From: Turritopsis dohrnii
Taxonomy: Eukaryota > Cnidaria > Hydrozoa > Anthoathecata > Oceaniidae
Length of the DNA: 64,000 bases
Assembly (NCBI GenBank): GCA_027922465.2
Contig: BQMF02000138.1
Location: 186,001-250,000 of the forward strand
Direction: 5' to 3'
Shown here piece by piece: positions 48,956 to 61,945 of this stretch. The notes beneath the pieces are model-generated. The model ran no database searches. It was not told the DNA's origin and saw only the letters and a program-made list of their open reading frames with translations. Made by a program: the position numbers and the translations under genes. Every line of letters starts with the position of its first letter. Within the stretch, counting starts at the first letter, position 1.

Positions 48956-50583
48956 TTAATAAAACAGGGAACCTTCAAGAATCTCAGGTTTCAATTTGGT
49001 GCCATCACAAACGTTTTCTTTCTTGAAATCTCCTAAAAAGTACAATCAATTTGAAACTTGAAAATATAGTACAAGTAAATTAAGAAAACCAATTAGGTAA
49101 TAAGCAGATTAGCATTTTTTTCATAAAATTCAAAAAGCAACCAAAAAGACATACCTTCTGGTACATTCTCTACATACTTTCCTCCCATATTACCAGCAAT
49201 TTTGTATCTTCCAACAGCATAATAACAAGTCATTCCATCTTTTTCTCCTTTTGCGTATCCAATACCAAGTTCCGTTGACTCTTTCCAAATCAGTTGAGTG
49301 AAGTGCAATGTTCCTGAGGTAGGCTCTGATGCTCCAAATTTATAGTTATATTCACATACCTCAGAATACCTGATATGAAATGATAGTTCAAATATTTTGG
49401 AATTAATTTTAATCATATGTCTTACAAAAATTCTATGTGAACTAAATAGCTGTAGTCAGCCAATCTATGAAGAAGTGTTCATTGAGAAGGATAAACTATT
49501 CATTGAAAAATAATAAGAAGGACGCTTTGTCCATGATAACTATGTTTAATCTTTTTAGCTCAGACTTTTAGCTCAGACTCAAGTGCCCTCAAAAAGCAAA
49601 CAATACTGTGAAATCAGTGATCGAAAATTAAAACATTGACAGTGTATAGATTAAAAAGGTATGAAAACATTATAGAATCATCATTGGGAGTAACTGTTTA
49701 CATCGTTTATCAACTATTTAAATGATATTGCAGGACTATCACAGGACTAATGACATCAAACTTAAAAAAGCTTTAGATTTATGGCACACTTGCACTCAAC
49801 GTTGTCTGTAATAGTTTCACTAAGTTATTTGTGACTCATGTGTGGACTCGATACTTGATCTATCATTTTGAATGGCAGAGCAATAGAAAAAAAAAACCTG
49901 ATGAACCAACAGACACTCAGATAATACTATTAAAAAGATGCCATTTTCCTTCAATTATGTGTTAAGTGCTTCTCTAATAACCACACAGGTAACCATAAAT
50001 GGTTGGTTTAATTCTGACGAGCACTTAGCAATATGAAAAATAGATCAATATTATTTTATTTATATGTTTAACTTAGTTACAAATACCTAAAATTTAAACC
50101 ATAATGCTTTAACAAATGTTTGAAAGGAAGATTGGATGAACACACATGAAAATGCAATTAAGGAAATAATGACTGTGGGGATTGACTTGACCATTATTTG
50201 TTTCTCATCTCACATTCTTGTAAGATTTCTGTGATTTCGAAACGTATCCATGTAGTTTCCAAAAGATGTTGATAACAACCAGAGCACTTAATAAAGGAAA
50301 ATACAGTAAAGCAACAAAAAAAGTTTTAACTACAATATAACATACCATGCACCAACAGGATCAGATGCAGGATATTGCATTTCACCACTGCTACATGCAA
50401 ATGCCAAGTTCTCTCCATTGTTATCTCTTTCGCCACGTTCAGAATGCTTGAGGGTACCCAATTTTGCCAGCTCTTTGGCATAAGCAGTTGCAGATTTTGT
50501 CATTTCATCATTAAGTTTCAATTCTGGTACTTTATGTATTCTTCGTAAGATGTTGTGTGCCTCGAGGCCAGCTTTTGCAAAAC
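48956..50583 (-). CDS. CAP domain unit 2 (GAPR-1-like), three exons
   Basis: Exons 50583-50346, 49369-49155 and 49032-48973 (or to a TAA at 48958-48956) match unit 1 almost residue for residue and have identical exon lengths (238, 215, 60 nt). All four CAP residues (H, E, E, H) and HFTQLIWK are kept. In the third exon, reading past GAAG|GTTCCC reaches SLFY and a stop, so this exon is either terminal or, if the GT is used, internal and phase 1 like unit 3. Flanking intron sequence is also duplicated from or to unit 1, which dates the duplication as recent. Same GAPR-1-type assignment and same caveat about cellular location. Confidence 0.88.
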
Positions 50584-50723
50584 CTGAAAATTTAATTTCA
50601 AATTAGCCTTGGTGAAATTATCTTCTGTGTAGTACACTTGCAACTTGTAATTCCTTTTTTTGTTTTTTGTTAAATTAAACTCATAATATTATAATAAAAC
50701 ATAAAAGTGTTCGGTGGTTTTAC

Positions 50724-53700
50724 CTGACTCTGATGTTTCATCCACAGCTTCACCAGCTAAAAGAAAACATGCAACCTTGAAATAAATGAAAAATCAAGAA
50801 AAATTAATAAAATTCTGACAATTTATTCTCTTACGAGTGGTCTGGTTGGTTTTTTGCTTTTCAGGACTCTCTTTGCCTTAAAAAAATTAAAACAAAAAAA
50901 ATTATTAAGATAACTAGAGAAAAAAAAAGTATAAAATTTTGTTCATTATGGATAAATAAACATTTTGAAGAACAAGAAACACCCTTTAAGTATGAGTTAC
51001 ATGAACCTTTTTTAATGGACGAAGACCTTGTGTCTGTTACAGACTACTTTGCAATTTTCCAACTTTCCAATAAAAACTTCACCATTCTGTAAATAGTCTA
51101 GTTTGCAAAAAGCAAAACTAGTTGCTAATTGCTTCATACCAAATTCAACTAGCTTTTTTGTCTGTTCCCAATTATGACGCCATAATTTTGTTTAAAGTTT
51201 GTGAGTGCTTCAATTTTCTTTCTAATTTCATCATTTGAGTCGATTTGAGGGAAATCATAGCCTTTGTAATTATTGATCAATTTATTCAATACTGATAAAG
51301 ACAATAGCTATGATGGATAATTTGTTTGAATGATCAGTGTTACTGATAAATTTTTTCAAAAAACTTTGATCGGAAATAGGGATAAAGTTTTTCAAGAACT
51401 CTTACATACTCATACATAACTTATGGAAGCCAAGCAAAAGTGATATGTTTTCAATAAGTATGCTGTGATTCCTCGAAGAAATTCCTTAACCATCTGTTAT
51501 GTTATTTATACACTGTTTTTGATTCATTGTGCGGAACATGACTTTACACTAAAAGTTAATGTAATTCCTTGATTGTGAGGGATTAGTTAAAAAAATCAAA
51601 CAAAATTTCTGATAAATATTTATCCATGGATAAACTGTTGAAAAATATTCGAAATTTAATCTGAATCATCCGTAATTGCAAAAGTTATGATTTTCCCGCA
51701 AACTGTCATAGAGTGCTAATGCTGGACTTAGCTAGGAAGTGGTCATTTTTCATTGTGTATGTATGGTGCATTACAGATTAAAATCTCAATACTGACGAAG
51801 ATTTTATTATAAAAAGAGATATAGAAGAAAATTCAATAACGCTATAACCATAAGCAGAGCAGTTGGAAGGTCTGTGGTAACAATAACAAGAGAGTGTGTT
51901 GTAACTGTAGGGAAGCAGGATAACCTTCGTGATTACGCAATTATACTGATGCTCACTTGCAGTACTAGATTTGCAAACAAGAAATCACACAGTGTTTCTG
52001 CCAACATTTCTGTTTTTAAATTTTGTGTTAAATTTTGTTTAATTCCTTATTTCACACAAAAGAAGTGATTCAACATTTGATTGAAAATTTACGTTGTAGA
52101 AAAATGGAATGGTGAACAGAAAGTGTTTAATATAATACATCAGAAAAATGTATATATCATACACAAAGAAATTTAATGACATCATAACCCAATCCTCAAA
52201 AATGTTTACAATTTTTCATCCCCATATTGCCAATATTGAGTACCCCAAGAAACATATATTACCCTCTAATCGCTGTGTTTGATTTGCTATACTGTGCAAT
52301 AGCTAAACACTGTGATGTCTCCTTGTGGCTATGCGGCTTTATTATTAAACATTATTTTTGTCTAAAATTCCATTTAAAAGGATCTGTTGATCACCAAAAA
52401 TGAAACAAAGCAGGTAGTATCATGTTGATAAGATCAACAAAGCAGCAACAGTAATGATATCAAAATTGTACACAAAAATTGAGAATAAAACAGGTTATGG
52501 CTTACCTTACCATTGTTTATTGGGATAGTCAGGAAAAAAAGTGTTCAAAGCAGTAAAGCAGACAAAAAAGAGAAAAACAGTTTTTCTTACCAGGTCCTTC
52601 ATTATTGTCAGTTTGGTCTATAAAAAAATAACATCATGAACCATACAGGAATGAATGCCAAAATAAAAGTACTTAAGAATACTTACCAGCAGGCTGGTTG
52701 GTTCCTGTGTTTTCTGAAGTTTCTGGTTGATTTTTTAGTTTTGAGGAGGTTTGAGGAGTCTCTTTGCCTTCATGAAATTAAAACATGTGGAAGTATTAAA
52801 AAAAGAACTTGACAGGCATGTCATAATGTTCAATTCATTTTCTAGCTATAGTAGTTTAGTAATTTTTAATTATTAGAAAAGATATTAATCTACACTACAG
52901 GAGTCAGTTATCTCATAAGGAGATTAGGTGGAAAACAAAAGTTGACTATCAACGCTGCTATCATGAAGCAATCTTTAATAGAAATCAAACTATTTATCAC
53001 TGCAAAATACCTTAAGAGAATTAATTTTTGCCGGAATTAATTTTCGCAGTTTTCATCATTTCCGCGAAAATTAGTGCCGGCGAAAAGTTTGATTTACCGC
53101 GAGAAATAGTTCCCTCAAAATTTCTTTGAGAATTTGTAGTTTTCAAAATTCAGGTCAAGTTTCTAACGATTTTTATTTAAAAGACATCTTTTAAAAAAAA
53201 TTATATACATTGATGTTTCCTAGTCAATAATACAGTAGTATCTATCAGCAGTGATAAAAGTAGTTTCGTGATAAAAGCAGCTCTCGCATGTCCCTACTTT
53301 TTTCATAATGTGAAGTGTTTTTTGCTGTCTGGTGATCTCTTCCTCTTTTTTTGGCACACTTGTATCAAGAGTGTGAACATTGTCATTCAGTATTTTTTAC
53401 GTGACATTGATGATTACTTGTAAGTTAGTTCTTATTTAGTAGCTATATTCATTAGTCTCTTTACAATTACTTTTTATAGGATAGATATTTAACATGGCAG
53501 TGAAAAGAAACAGATCATATTCATTCACATGCCTGCTATACCACTTTGAAATCCTATCTATACCAGCCTCTGATAGCGTAACTTCAAAATTACCTGTTAG
53601 AGGTTGGCCAGTTTCTGTCAAGTTTGCGGGTTGATTGCCTTCAAATATTGAATCACTGGTTAGAGGTAATAAATGAAAAATATTTTTTAAAAGCAAACAC

Positions 53701-53742
53701 TAGCAAAAGTCTCACCAGCTCTTTGGTTATCGTCTTTTTGAT
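50724..53742 (-). CDS. Symmetrical micro-exons (linker before CAP unit 2)
   Basis: Pieces 53742-53716 (27 nt, DQKDDNQRA), 52767-52687 (81 nt), 52617-52591 (27 nt, DQTDNNEGP), 50876-50835 (42 nt, KESPEKQKTNQTT) and 50756-50724 (33 nt, GEAVDETSES) are all phase 1 to phase 1 with good splice sites. They parallel the set before unit 1: same lengths and related peptides. The 81-nt exon reads KETPQTSS.. then ..ETSENTGTNQPA and looks like a KET-type exon fused to an NTGT-type exon. A further candidate at 53655-53594 (TETGQPLT) has unmatched phase and may be dead. A repeat with AATTAATTTTCGCG motifs occupies about 53010-53110. Confidence 0.7.
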
Positions 53743-54020
53743 CTAAAAGAAATAAAATCTAATGACAGAACACTGAACAAAATTTTATACTATTTTCTAT
53801 CAAAAAGGTTAGCTTATGAACTCCACAAGAAGGTTCAATGTGGTGAAATATTTTAGAGTGTTAAATCATGAAACTACAATGTGTTTTTGCTGATTTGATT
53901 AGATATAATTGTAATGTATTAAAATTCCAATTCCAAACAATTTTTTTTCTCATTTAACAATAAGTTTGTCTCACTTCTATCATAAGCGTTTTTTCAAATG
54001 TCCTTTTTTGGTGCTGTGAT

Positions 54021-54403
54021 ACCTTAAGGGGACTTTTTTTTGCATGGATTAGTTTTTGCAACTTTTGCAAAACGTCAAGACATGAACGATTCGCAAAAAA
54101 AAATCCACACAAAATTTTATGATTTTATTTGCTCAATTTTTGGCTCTATACCTTTCGTATATTAATTATTTCCTTGTACTTATCAGGCACCCGTTGGTTT
54201 TGCAATGTGGCTGGCATGGAAATGGTGATTTTAGCTGCTACTTCTAAGCTATATTTTAATATACATGCATTGCACTTTGTGCACATTCGCAAAAATAAAT
54301 CCAAACATTTTCCTTGAGAAGTTCTGACTCTTAAAAATACACAAAACTCTCTCAAACCTTGGCTTGCAAAAGTTAGTCCACGCAAGAAAAATCCCCTTAA
54401 GGT
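54021..54403. mobile_element. Inverted-repeat element with ACCTTAAGGGGA ends
   Basis: The left end ACCTTAAGGGGACTTTTTTT continues TTGCATGGATTAGTTTTTGC. The right end is its inverse with few mismatches and finishes ..ATCCCCTTAAGGT, so terminal inverted repeats span about 36 bp. Related ends with GGATTAATTTTCG are near 53010, 58459 and 63256-63435. No coding content. Confidence 0.6.
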
Positions 54404-54920
54404 AGGATTATTTTCATAAAACATTTCTGTAAAGACAAGGATGAAAATGTTCATTTAGATATCCTGAAAATTACATTATAATAATGGATGTTGTGCTTAT
54501 CACTTTTATTTTATTTTATTTTACGGTCATGTTCTTCTTACTTGCGTGTAAAACCACGTAGAGACAAGAGACACTTTTTTCACGATTAGTATCAAAACAC
54601 GTGGCATGACAACAGTTTTTTTATGATCATGGCGAAATCACTGCATTGCATCCCCAAGCGAATGCGACGTTCTTGGGGAAATATCTCGGGAACCAATAGG
54701 GATAACTGAGGGTCCGTATCACAGGTGAGAGGGTGACAAAAAATTTGGGCCAAATTATTTTTGGGTAATGCCGCTATGATGTCATTAAATCTTTGATTAA
54801 CGATATCTCTATAATGGTTGGTCATAGCAAAATAACCCCATACATTTTTCCCAAAATAATCCCATGACTTTAACAGTCATGTGGTCATTTACAAAAAAAC
54901 CTAATAATTCATACACAAAC

Positions 54921-55397
54921 CTGAAAAGATCTCCTCCTTTACTTCATCACCATTACACATGTCTTCTTTTTTGAAATCTCCTGAAACAGTCCAGTAAATA
55001 AGAATAAATTAATGTTTGAAATCAAGTGGGTAGGCATTCCTATATATAATTCCTATAATTTTTATAACATTTCATTCGATGTTGCTTTAATTTTCATGAA
55101 TTTTCTGATGAATCAAATATCAAATATCAAAGGAAATATTTCAATAGTATCAACTTATTGTAAGCATTATCGAATATACCTTTTGGCACATTTTCGGCAT
55201 ATTCTCCTGCCATATTACCACCAGGTCTGTATCTGGCAACAGCATAATGACATTTCATTCCATCTTTCCCATCTGATTTTGCGTATCCAATACCAAATTC
55301 TGTTGATCCTTTCCAAATCACTTGAGTGAAGTGCATTGTTTCTGAGCCAGAGTTGGCAGCTCCAAAACTATAGCCATATTTACATACTTCAGAATAC
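54921..55397 (-). CDS. CAP domain unit 3 (diverged, 5' exon not in window)
   Basis: Exons 55397-55180 and 54980-54921 encode the C-terminal half of a CAP domain: YSEVCKYGYSF, then MHFTQVIWKGSTEFGIGYAK and ARYRPGGNM, followed by DFKKEDMCNGDEVKEE. The second Glu and second His of the CAP tetrad are kept. The 60-nt exon has a good donor (TTTTCAG|GTTTGT) in phase 1, so it is internal and must join further exons, most simply the micro-exons leading to unit 2. The first half of the domain should end in phase 2, but no matching exon appears in the 8.6 kb upstream, which is filled by retroelements. It lies beyond the window or has been lost. Confidence 0.8.
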
Positions 55398-56530
55398 CTA
55401 AAGTTGATAAAATTGTAAAAATGTTTGGACTATCATTGTACCTTCATGGGAAGAAATAAGCTCAAGTAGACAACACTCAGTTTTAAAGAAAAATGAATCC
55501 ATAGATTAAATCAGTAGTTTAAAGCATTTTTATTTTGATCATTTTTATATAATCATTTATTTACTCCTTGCAAGCCTGAAAACAGTCACTTCTAGGTAAG
55601 GAGTTACGAAAGAAGAAAAATGAAGAAGAAAAGAAGATGGATAGAAGCATTAAGATAGAAAAAAATGTTTGATGCTCTTCTTAGTGAAAACATCAGAAAC
55701 TTCAGGAAAACAAAAGAAAGAGCATTGCAAGCAGCCAAGGTGTGAGGAACGAAAATATCCTGATAAAATTTGCGGCTTTTTAGGTGAAGCAACAGTGAAA
55801 GAATGAGACTACAAGAAAGACGAGCAGAATGCTTAAACGTTTTTATGGGAGGCATGAGTTCGGAAAACTTATGATTAGAAAGACATGATGAAGTAACTAC
55901 AGAAGGAGATTTTGCAATACAAGTTGAATGTTGATAATTTGAAAAAGTAAGGTTTTGGTAAGACATGATGACACAGGATGGTGTATTTGCTGTTCTTTCC
56001 AATGTCCTTATGCAATGATTTAATATATAACAGCAGCATTGCATTGTTTTTCTTTTTTTGTGGTCTTTTTATACTTCAGGCACTAGCTATGAATATTCAT
56101 GATTTATCATTATCAGCATTTCTTCAAATTCTATGCAGAAGAATCAATGGAATTCTTGTGAAGACAGCAATAGTTTGCCAACTACAAAAATCACAGACAA
56201 GTAAAATTAGGCTTTGCTTTCACATTACTTGCTAGCTGGTTTTCCTGAAGTATTGCTATGTAATTGAGGCTTGTTTTAATAATAATTTACTTGCATAAAT
56301 GAACAGAAGAAAACTACATAATCCAAATCAAATTTTGAAATTGGAAAATTTTTTTCAATTTGACATAGTTGCTATTTTTTAAATTGTTATTTGGCGCAAC
56401 TACAAAATTTAAGAAGGTAAACACATAGCTTTTCGTATAAGTGATCAGTCTTTTAATGAATTTTTACTTGCCTGTATAACACAGTATAGAACATAGTGAA
56501 ACGACAAATGAAACGTTAAAGGATCATAAA
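55398..56530. other. Region upstream of CAP unit 3 without a supported exon
   Basis: A 146-codon minus-strand frame (56044-55604) is Ser/Leu/Phe-rich and resembles an antisense frame over a mobile element more than a gene. I searched both strands for the missing first CAP exon (GENLA and LKHS motifs) and found none. Confidence 0.3.
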
Positions 56531-57800
56531 ATGAAACAACTTGCAAACTGGATTATTGGATTATCAACAAACCTGGCCAACTACTTTGAAAGCATAGCAT
56601 ATAAAGTCACTTCAGGTATTGAAGATTCCAAGAAAACAAGCTTCCACCAATTTCTAAGAATTTCAACTGATTTTTTCTCGATCAACACAAAGCAACAGAC
56701 TCTACATCTTCAAACTTTAGCTGTCTTACCAAAAATGAAAAGCTTAGTCTCCAGCAGCAAGGATTTGTTGTGCTTATGAACAAAAATAACTACATTCAAA
56801 AACCACAGAGAATGATTGATAAAAGAATAAATGATGGTATCTATAAGGGAACCACCAACAACTTAGAAGATCTCAGACATTTTAAAGACTTCTTACACAG
56901 AAACATCTTCGAATACAAAGATTACAATCGTATGTAACCTGATTCCTATCAAACAGCACATATTTATTCATCTACCAAAATCCACCTGCACCTGTTGATA
57001 TCAATTTCCAAAATCTTAAATTTTGTCCAATCATTGCACAAAGTGATAGGTACACCTACAAATGTGCTCAGGCCTTTAGTTAATACCTCTGAACTCTTGT
57101 CAAAACAAACATTGCATAACTACAAACATAGGACTTTTCAACATCAACCTCCACTAGCAGAAGATGAAGAGTATGTATCCTATGATTTTGAGACACTGTT
57201 TACAACCAATAAAAGAAACTACTGACTATATAATTCACAAACCAAACTGATTTCCAGAAGACTTTCACTGAAGCTTGCTACTAAGACTACCCTCTTGTTC
57301 TGAGGTCAACTCTACAAACATTGTGATAGATGCACAATGGAAGGTTTTCTGTCCGCAACTGCATCTGATCACAACATTGGAAGAGGAAAGAGTTGTTCAA
57401 GCATTGGTTTACAGGCGTTTTGTTGACGATGCCATCTACCATTGTAAGAATATCGTACATTATGAATTATTCAACACAATCAACTCCTACCTAAAAACAT
57501 CATTTCGCAATTGAGGTCAACACTACAAAGTTCTTGGATACTAAGATGGTAAACACTGGCATTGTTATTGGTTCTAAACGAAACCAAACCTTGGAAACAT
57601 TGGTCCACAAAAACACTGAACTGATATAAAAGAAATGCAATCAATGGTAATTTTCACAGGGCCAAAAATATTTCATCGGATTCTTAGTCAGAAGTTTGAA
57701 AATCAAAAGTCGATTCCTTTTATTATTCAGTTATCAAAGTCTTTTGAATTAAAGAAGAGGAAAGAGAAAAGAAAAAGAAACCCAAGAGAACTTATCATTT
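56531..57800 (+). pseudogene. Decayed Penelope-like element reverse transcriptase
   Basis: Pieces of a Penelope-like reverse transcriptase appear in order across three frames: FKDFLHRNIFEYKDYNRM then HIYSSTKIH (about 56880-56980), NLKFCPIIAQ and YKCAQAF (57010-57075), EEYVSYDFETLFTTN (57170-57215), and VYRRFVDDAIYH (57405-57440) around the catalytic Asp pair. Stops and frameshifts are frequent, so it is dead. No endonuclease domain was found in this copy. Confidence 0.65.
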
Positions 57801-59300
57801 TTGCATTTTAATTTGAGGAAACCAAGCAAGTGCTATTTGTCGAATTTCTTTTTGTTAAGTAATTTCATGAAGAAATTTCATGACTTCACAACAATCATTT
57901 CATCTTAAAGATCAAATGGCTGACATGGACTCTTTTCCACTTGAAAGATAGCAACCTACATCTGCCTTGTGTAATTTACAATGGTTTGTGTAGTTGTGGG
58001 GAAGTGCATATTGCCGAAATCAAAGGAAACACACAGCATTACATAGCCTATTCACAAAAGTGTTTTTTATTGTTTTATTATACTCATTTTCTCCTATGTA
58101 TAATTATTTTTTAAAGGTTTTACAGAGTAATATAATTTTGGCACACCCCAAGCTGCCAGATTTACATATTGACAAAAAATTCAATTGAGAGTGAAGCCCA
58201 CAATTCTTATGCATCTTAATTTCATGAATGCTTTGATCAGTCCTACTGTGCCTTAACCTGCTACACTGCTACACCTTATCAAAATACAATAGTACTTATA
58301 CGAAAACAGTGTATGAAGAAAGATAATCAGCATTCTAAAAATTCCAAGGAGATTTCAGAGCATGTCAGACAAGTCAGCATAAACATACCAACTCAAGACA
58401 CATTGTTTATAACCCAAGATCTCCATGATAATGACCCAAATATCCTACTTCTGGATAATTTAGAACTACTTTAATCGGATTAATTTTCGTCATTGGTTGT
58501 TTCGAAAAACTTCACATGGATTGATTTTCACGACCAGAAGGATTATGAGTTTAAAGAAATCAACTCTTCAGTTAAAAATTAATCATGAAATGAATTTTAA
58601 AAACTTTTTTATAAGTATATAACTAATTTAGGTGTAGATGTAGCTCCATTAAGCCGTGGTGAAGGCAGTCCATCTAGGAGAAGGAAAACTCTGATGTAAC
58701 ACCCTGAGAAAACTGTAAATCTGGAGTAAACCGCTAAAATCCAGTGAAAACTGCAAATCGATCTCTATTGCAGGTGGAGATTTGGATATTCAGGCATACA
58801 AGAATATACCCTTGCTATGGCTGTTTATCTTTATCCGTTTAGCAGATGTTCCAATGATGGATTTTGGTAAAGGAACCATGCTTGAGTACTGCCTCTGTAG
58901 TTCTGAGTAGTTCTACTTATGGAGTAGGTAGGATCTTCCTACTGGCCAGCCTCGAACTCCATCTATGTCAGTGGCTTATTTTTTTATAAGCTAGGACACT
59001 GAACGCTGGTTTTCTTTTTCCTTTTTGTCTAGTTGCTGTATGTGTTCTTTTTTTGCTTGTGAATTGTCGCTGTTGTGTCTCAAAACTCTGTTAAGTCATC
59101 TCTTGGTGAGGGTACAACTCAAAAACTCAGTTACTGGTCTGAAGCCGGCTGATAGTTAGGAGCCCGAACTTTTTTGGTAGCGCTTAAGAGGCTGTTCCAT
59201 CAACTTAGCTTATGAAATGATTAATCAAAGAAAAAACACAAAAAACCAGCTTCAAAACCCAATTCGATTAACCCTGCCCCACTGAACATATCTTTCAAAA
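57801..59300. other. Non-coding stretch between retroelements
   Basis: AT-rich, with GGATTAATTTTCG-type inverted-repeat element sequence near 58459-58590. No gene-like frame seen. Confidence 0.35.
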
Positions 59301-61870
59301 ATGTCTGTGATTTTCGTACAAATTTCTATCACATTCATTCTTTCATTTCTAACTTTCCTGACATCCTCGCAATTTGTGAGACTAATCTTAATTCAAATAT
59401 TGAAAATATTGAAATTTCAAGGTTATCTTCCTCTGTGTCGTAAAACCCACTCTAAAACCCACATGCATGGTCTTGGTGTATACCTTCGAGACAATTTACC
59501 TATTACTCGTATAAGTGATCTGGAGGATCCTGATTTGTCATACATGTGCTTTCGTCTTTTGTTGCTCCATTCGACAAGCTATCTGTTCTTTCTTTATCGA
59601 TCTTTCTTTATCATCCCAAGACTGTTCTGTTATAGACTCTATATCTGAGAGTATTGACAAGGCCCTATCAATTCATCACAGTGCCAACATAATTGTTTTT
59701 GGTGACTTCAATGTTCATCATGAAAAATGGCTCAAATTCTTAAATGGAATCTCTCACTCAGGAATTCATACTCTTAATTTTGCCCTATCTCAATCTCTTC
59801 ACCAAATCATTGACTTCCCTACTCGCTTCCCTACTCTTGGCAACTCTGACCACGGCTTAGTTTCTGTCTTAACATCTCTTAATTGCAAAGCTGCTTCTAA
59901 ATCTCCTTTTCATCGCATTCTCTTCAGTTATGAACGTGATGAATCGGATAATTTTCGTGAGTTTCTTCACGATGTCCCCTGGTCCAATGTGTTTTCAAAT
60001 CCAGCTGAAAAATGTGCAGAGGAAGTCACATCTTGGCTTACATCTGGTATTGAAGCATTTATCCCCAGTAGAAAATTTTGTGTTAAACCTCACTCCTCTC
60101 CCTGGTTCTCACCTGCTTGAGCTGCAGCAATTGCTCACAGAAATCTTTGCTTTCATCAATATCAACGTGGGAAGTCTTCTCTTAATAAGGTTTTTATCAG
60201 AGGTTTTATCATCATCTAAGGATAAAGCTGAACTTTTCTCTAATATTTTCATTACTAACTCTACTCTTGATGACTCTGGTCATGCTGTTCCTGAATTTCC
60301 TTTGAGGAGTAATAAAGTACTGGATAGCTGCTTTATCACACCAGCTAAAATATCTTCCATCATTTCAAATCTTGATGCTTTAAGGCTACTGGCACTGATG
60401 GAATTCCTGTCATCCTGTTTCAAAAGTGTGCACCTGAATTATCACCTGTACTTTCTCGTCTATATAACAAGTGCATAGCTGAGTCTTGCTTACCTTCATC
60501 TTGAAAGTTTGCCTCTGTAATTACAGTCTTTAAGAATTGTGGTGATCGATCTAATCCACAAAATTACAGATCAATTAGTCTCCTACCAGTTACGAGTAAA
60601 ATTTTTGAGGCCTTTATCATTAATGCTCTTGTTAATCACCTTGAATCTAATAACCTCTTCTCAGATTCTCAATTATGGCTTCCACTCCCAACGCTCAACT
60701 GCTGACCTTCTTACAGTGATAACTGATAGAATCTACACTGCATCAGATAAATCTGGGGAGGCAAGAACTGTTGCTCTTGACATATCCAAGGCATTCGATA
60801 AAGTCTGGCATACTGGTCTTTTGAAAAAGCTTGCTGCATATGGAGTTAAAGCTCCCCCTTATGAGATCATTCGTTCCTTCCTTGGTAATCGTAGGCTTAA
60901 GGTTGTTTTAGACGGGCAATCATCATCGACACATTCCATCAATGCAGGAGTTCCCCAAGGTTCTGTCCTTGGGCCAGCTCTTTTTCTTCTTTTCATCAGT
61001 GATCTGCCTGATGATATTGTTTCCAAGCTTGCCATCTATGCTGATGACTCAACCATCCATTCCTGTATTTCAAAATCAGATTTGTTCAGCCAGATAGAAA
61101 TGGCAGGCGAAATTGAGTTTGATCTGCAATCTATAGTTGAGTGGGGAGAGAAATGGCTGGTCACATTCAATTCCACAAAAACCAAATTTCTTTCTGTAAA
61201 TCATACTAAATATCCCTTTTTACCTTCAGTTTCCATAAATGGCACCCAGTTGGAAGAAAACAACTCCTTTCGTCACCTTGGCATCACTTTTTCACAGGAC
61301 TTCTCCTGGCGTTCCTACATTGAGGCAATTGCCAAGTCAGCCTCGATGAAGGTGGGCTCTCTTCTTCGTGCAAGAGCATACCTCAGCCCTGATTCCATTC
61401 TTTACCTCCATAAATCTACTATTCGACCTTGTATTGAGTATTGCTGCCATATTTGGGGTGGTGCATCCTCAGATTCTCTTAATCTTTTAGATCGTATTCA
61501 GAAACGAATCTGTAATGCTATTGGTGATAAACTTGCAAGTAAACTTGACACACTCTCCCGTCGCAGATCTGTGGAGTCTCTTTGCCTCTTTTATAAATAC
61601 TTTTACAGAAAATGTTCAACTGAGCTCTCTTCTCTCATCCCTGCATTAAAAACTTTCAAGCAAAACACAAGATATTCATCTAATTGCCATGATCACACTG
61701 TCAACATCCCAAAATCATCTAAAACTCTTTACCAACAAAGTTTCACTCCTCGCTCCTCCACTCTCTGGAATTCTTCACCACAGTCTGTTTTTCCTTCTCA
61801 TTATAATCTTTAACACTTTAAACGTAATGTTTATCGTCACCTTTCTTCCTTGTACCTCAATACACATTAG
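59301..61870 (+). mobile_element. CR1/L2-like non-LTR retrotransposon, broken reading frame
   Basis: The order is endonuclease then reverse transcriptase. An apurinic-type endonuclease C-terminal half is at 59640-59950 (IVFGDFNVHHEKW; SDHGLVSV). The reverse transcriptase follows, with LDISKAFDKVWH, AGVPQGSVLGPALFLLFISD and the catalytic IYADDST in the long frame 60539-61813. A thumb-like and C-terminal region with CIEYCCHIWGGAS follows. The pattern fits the jockey/CR1/L2 superfamily. There are an in-frame stop after WFSPA (about 60118) and several frameshifts between 59500 and 60700, so this copy is inactive. It directly abuts a Penelope-like element at about 61900. Confidence 0.85.
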
Positions 61871-61945
61871 TGGTTTTAAACCTTGTATTAAGCGATTAAT
61901 TACAAATCTTCATCAGCTAAACCATGGACATAAGGAAATTGTTTC

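Noticed and set aside
53594..53655. A further micro-exon (TETGQPLT peptide)
   Set aside because: Its only open frame starts in phase 2, unlike all other linker exons, and the phase-1 reading has a stop. It may be a dead exon.
55604..56044. 146-codon minus-strand frame as a gene
   Set aside because: Low-complexity Ser/Leu/Phe composition with no splice context or domain; more likely antisense to a repeat.
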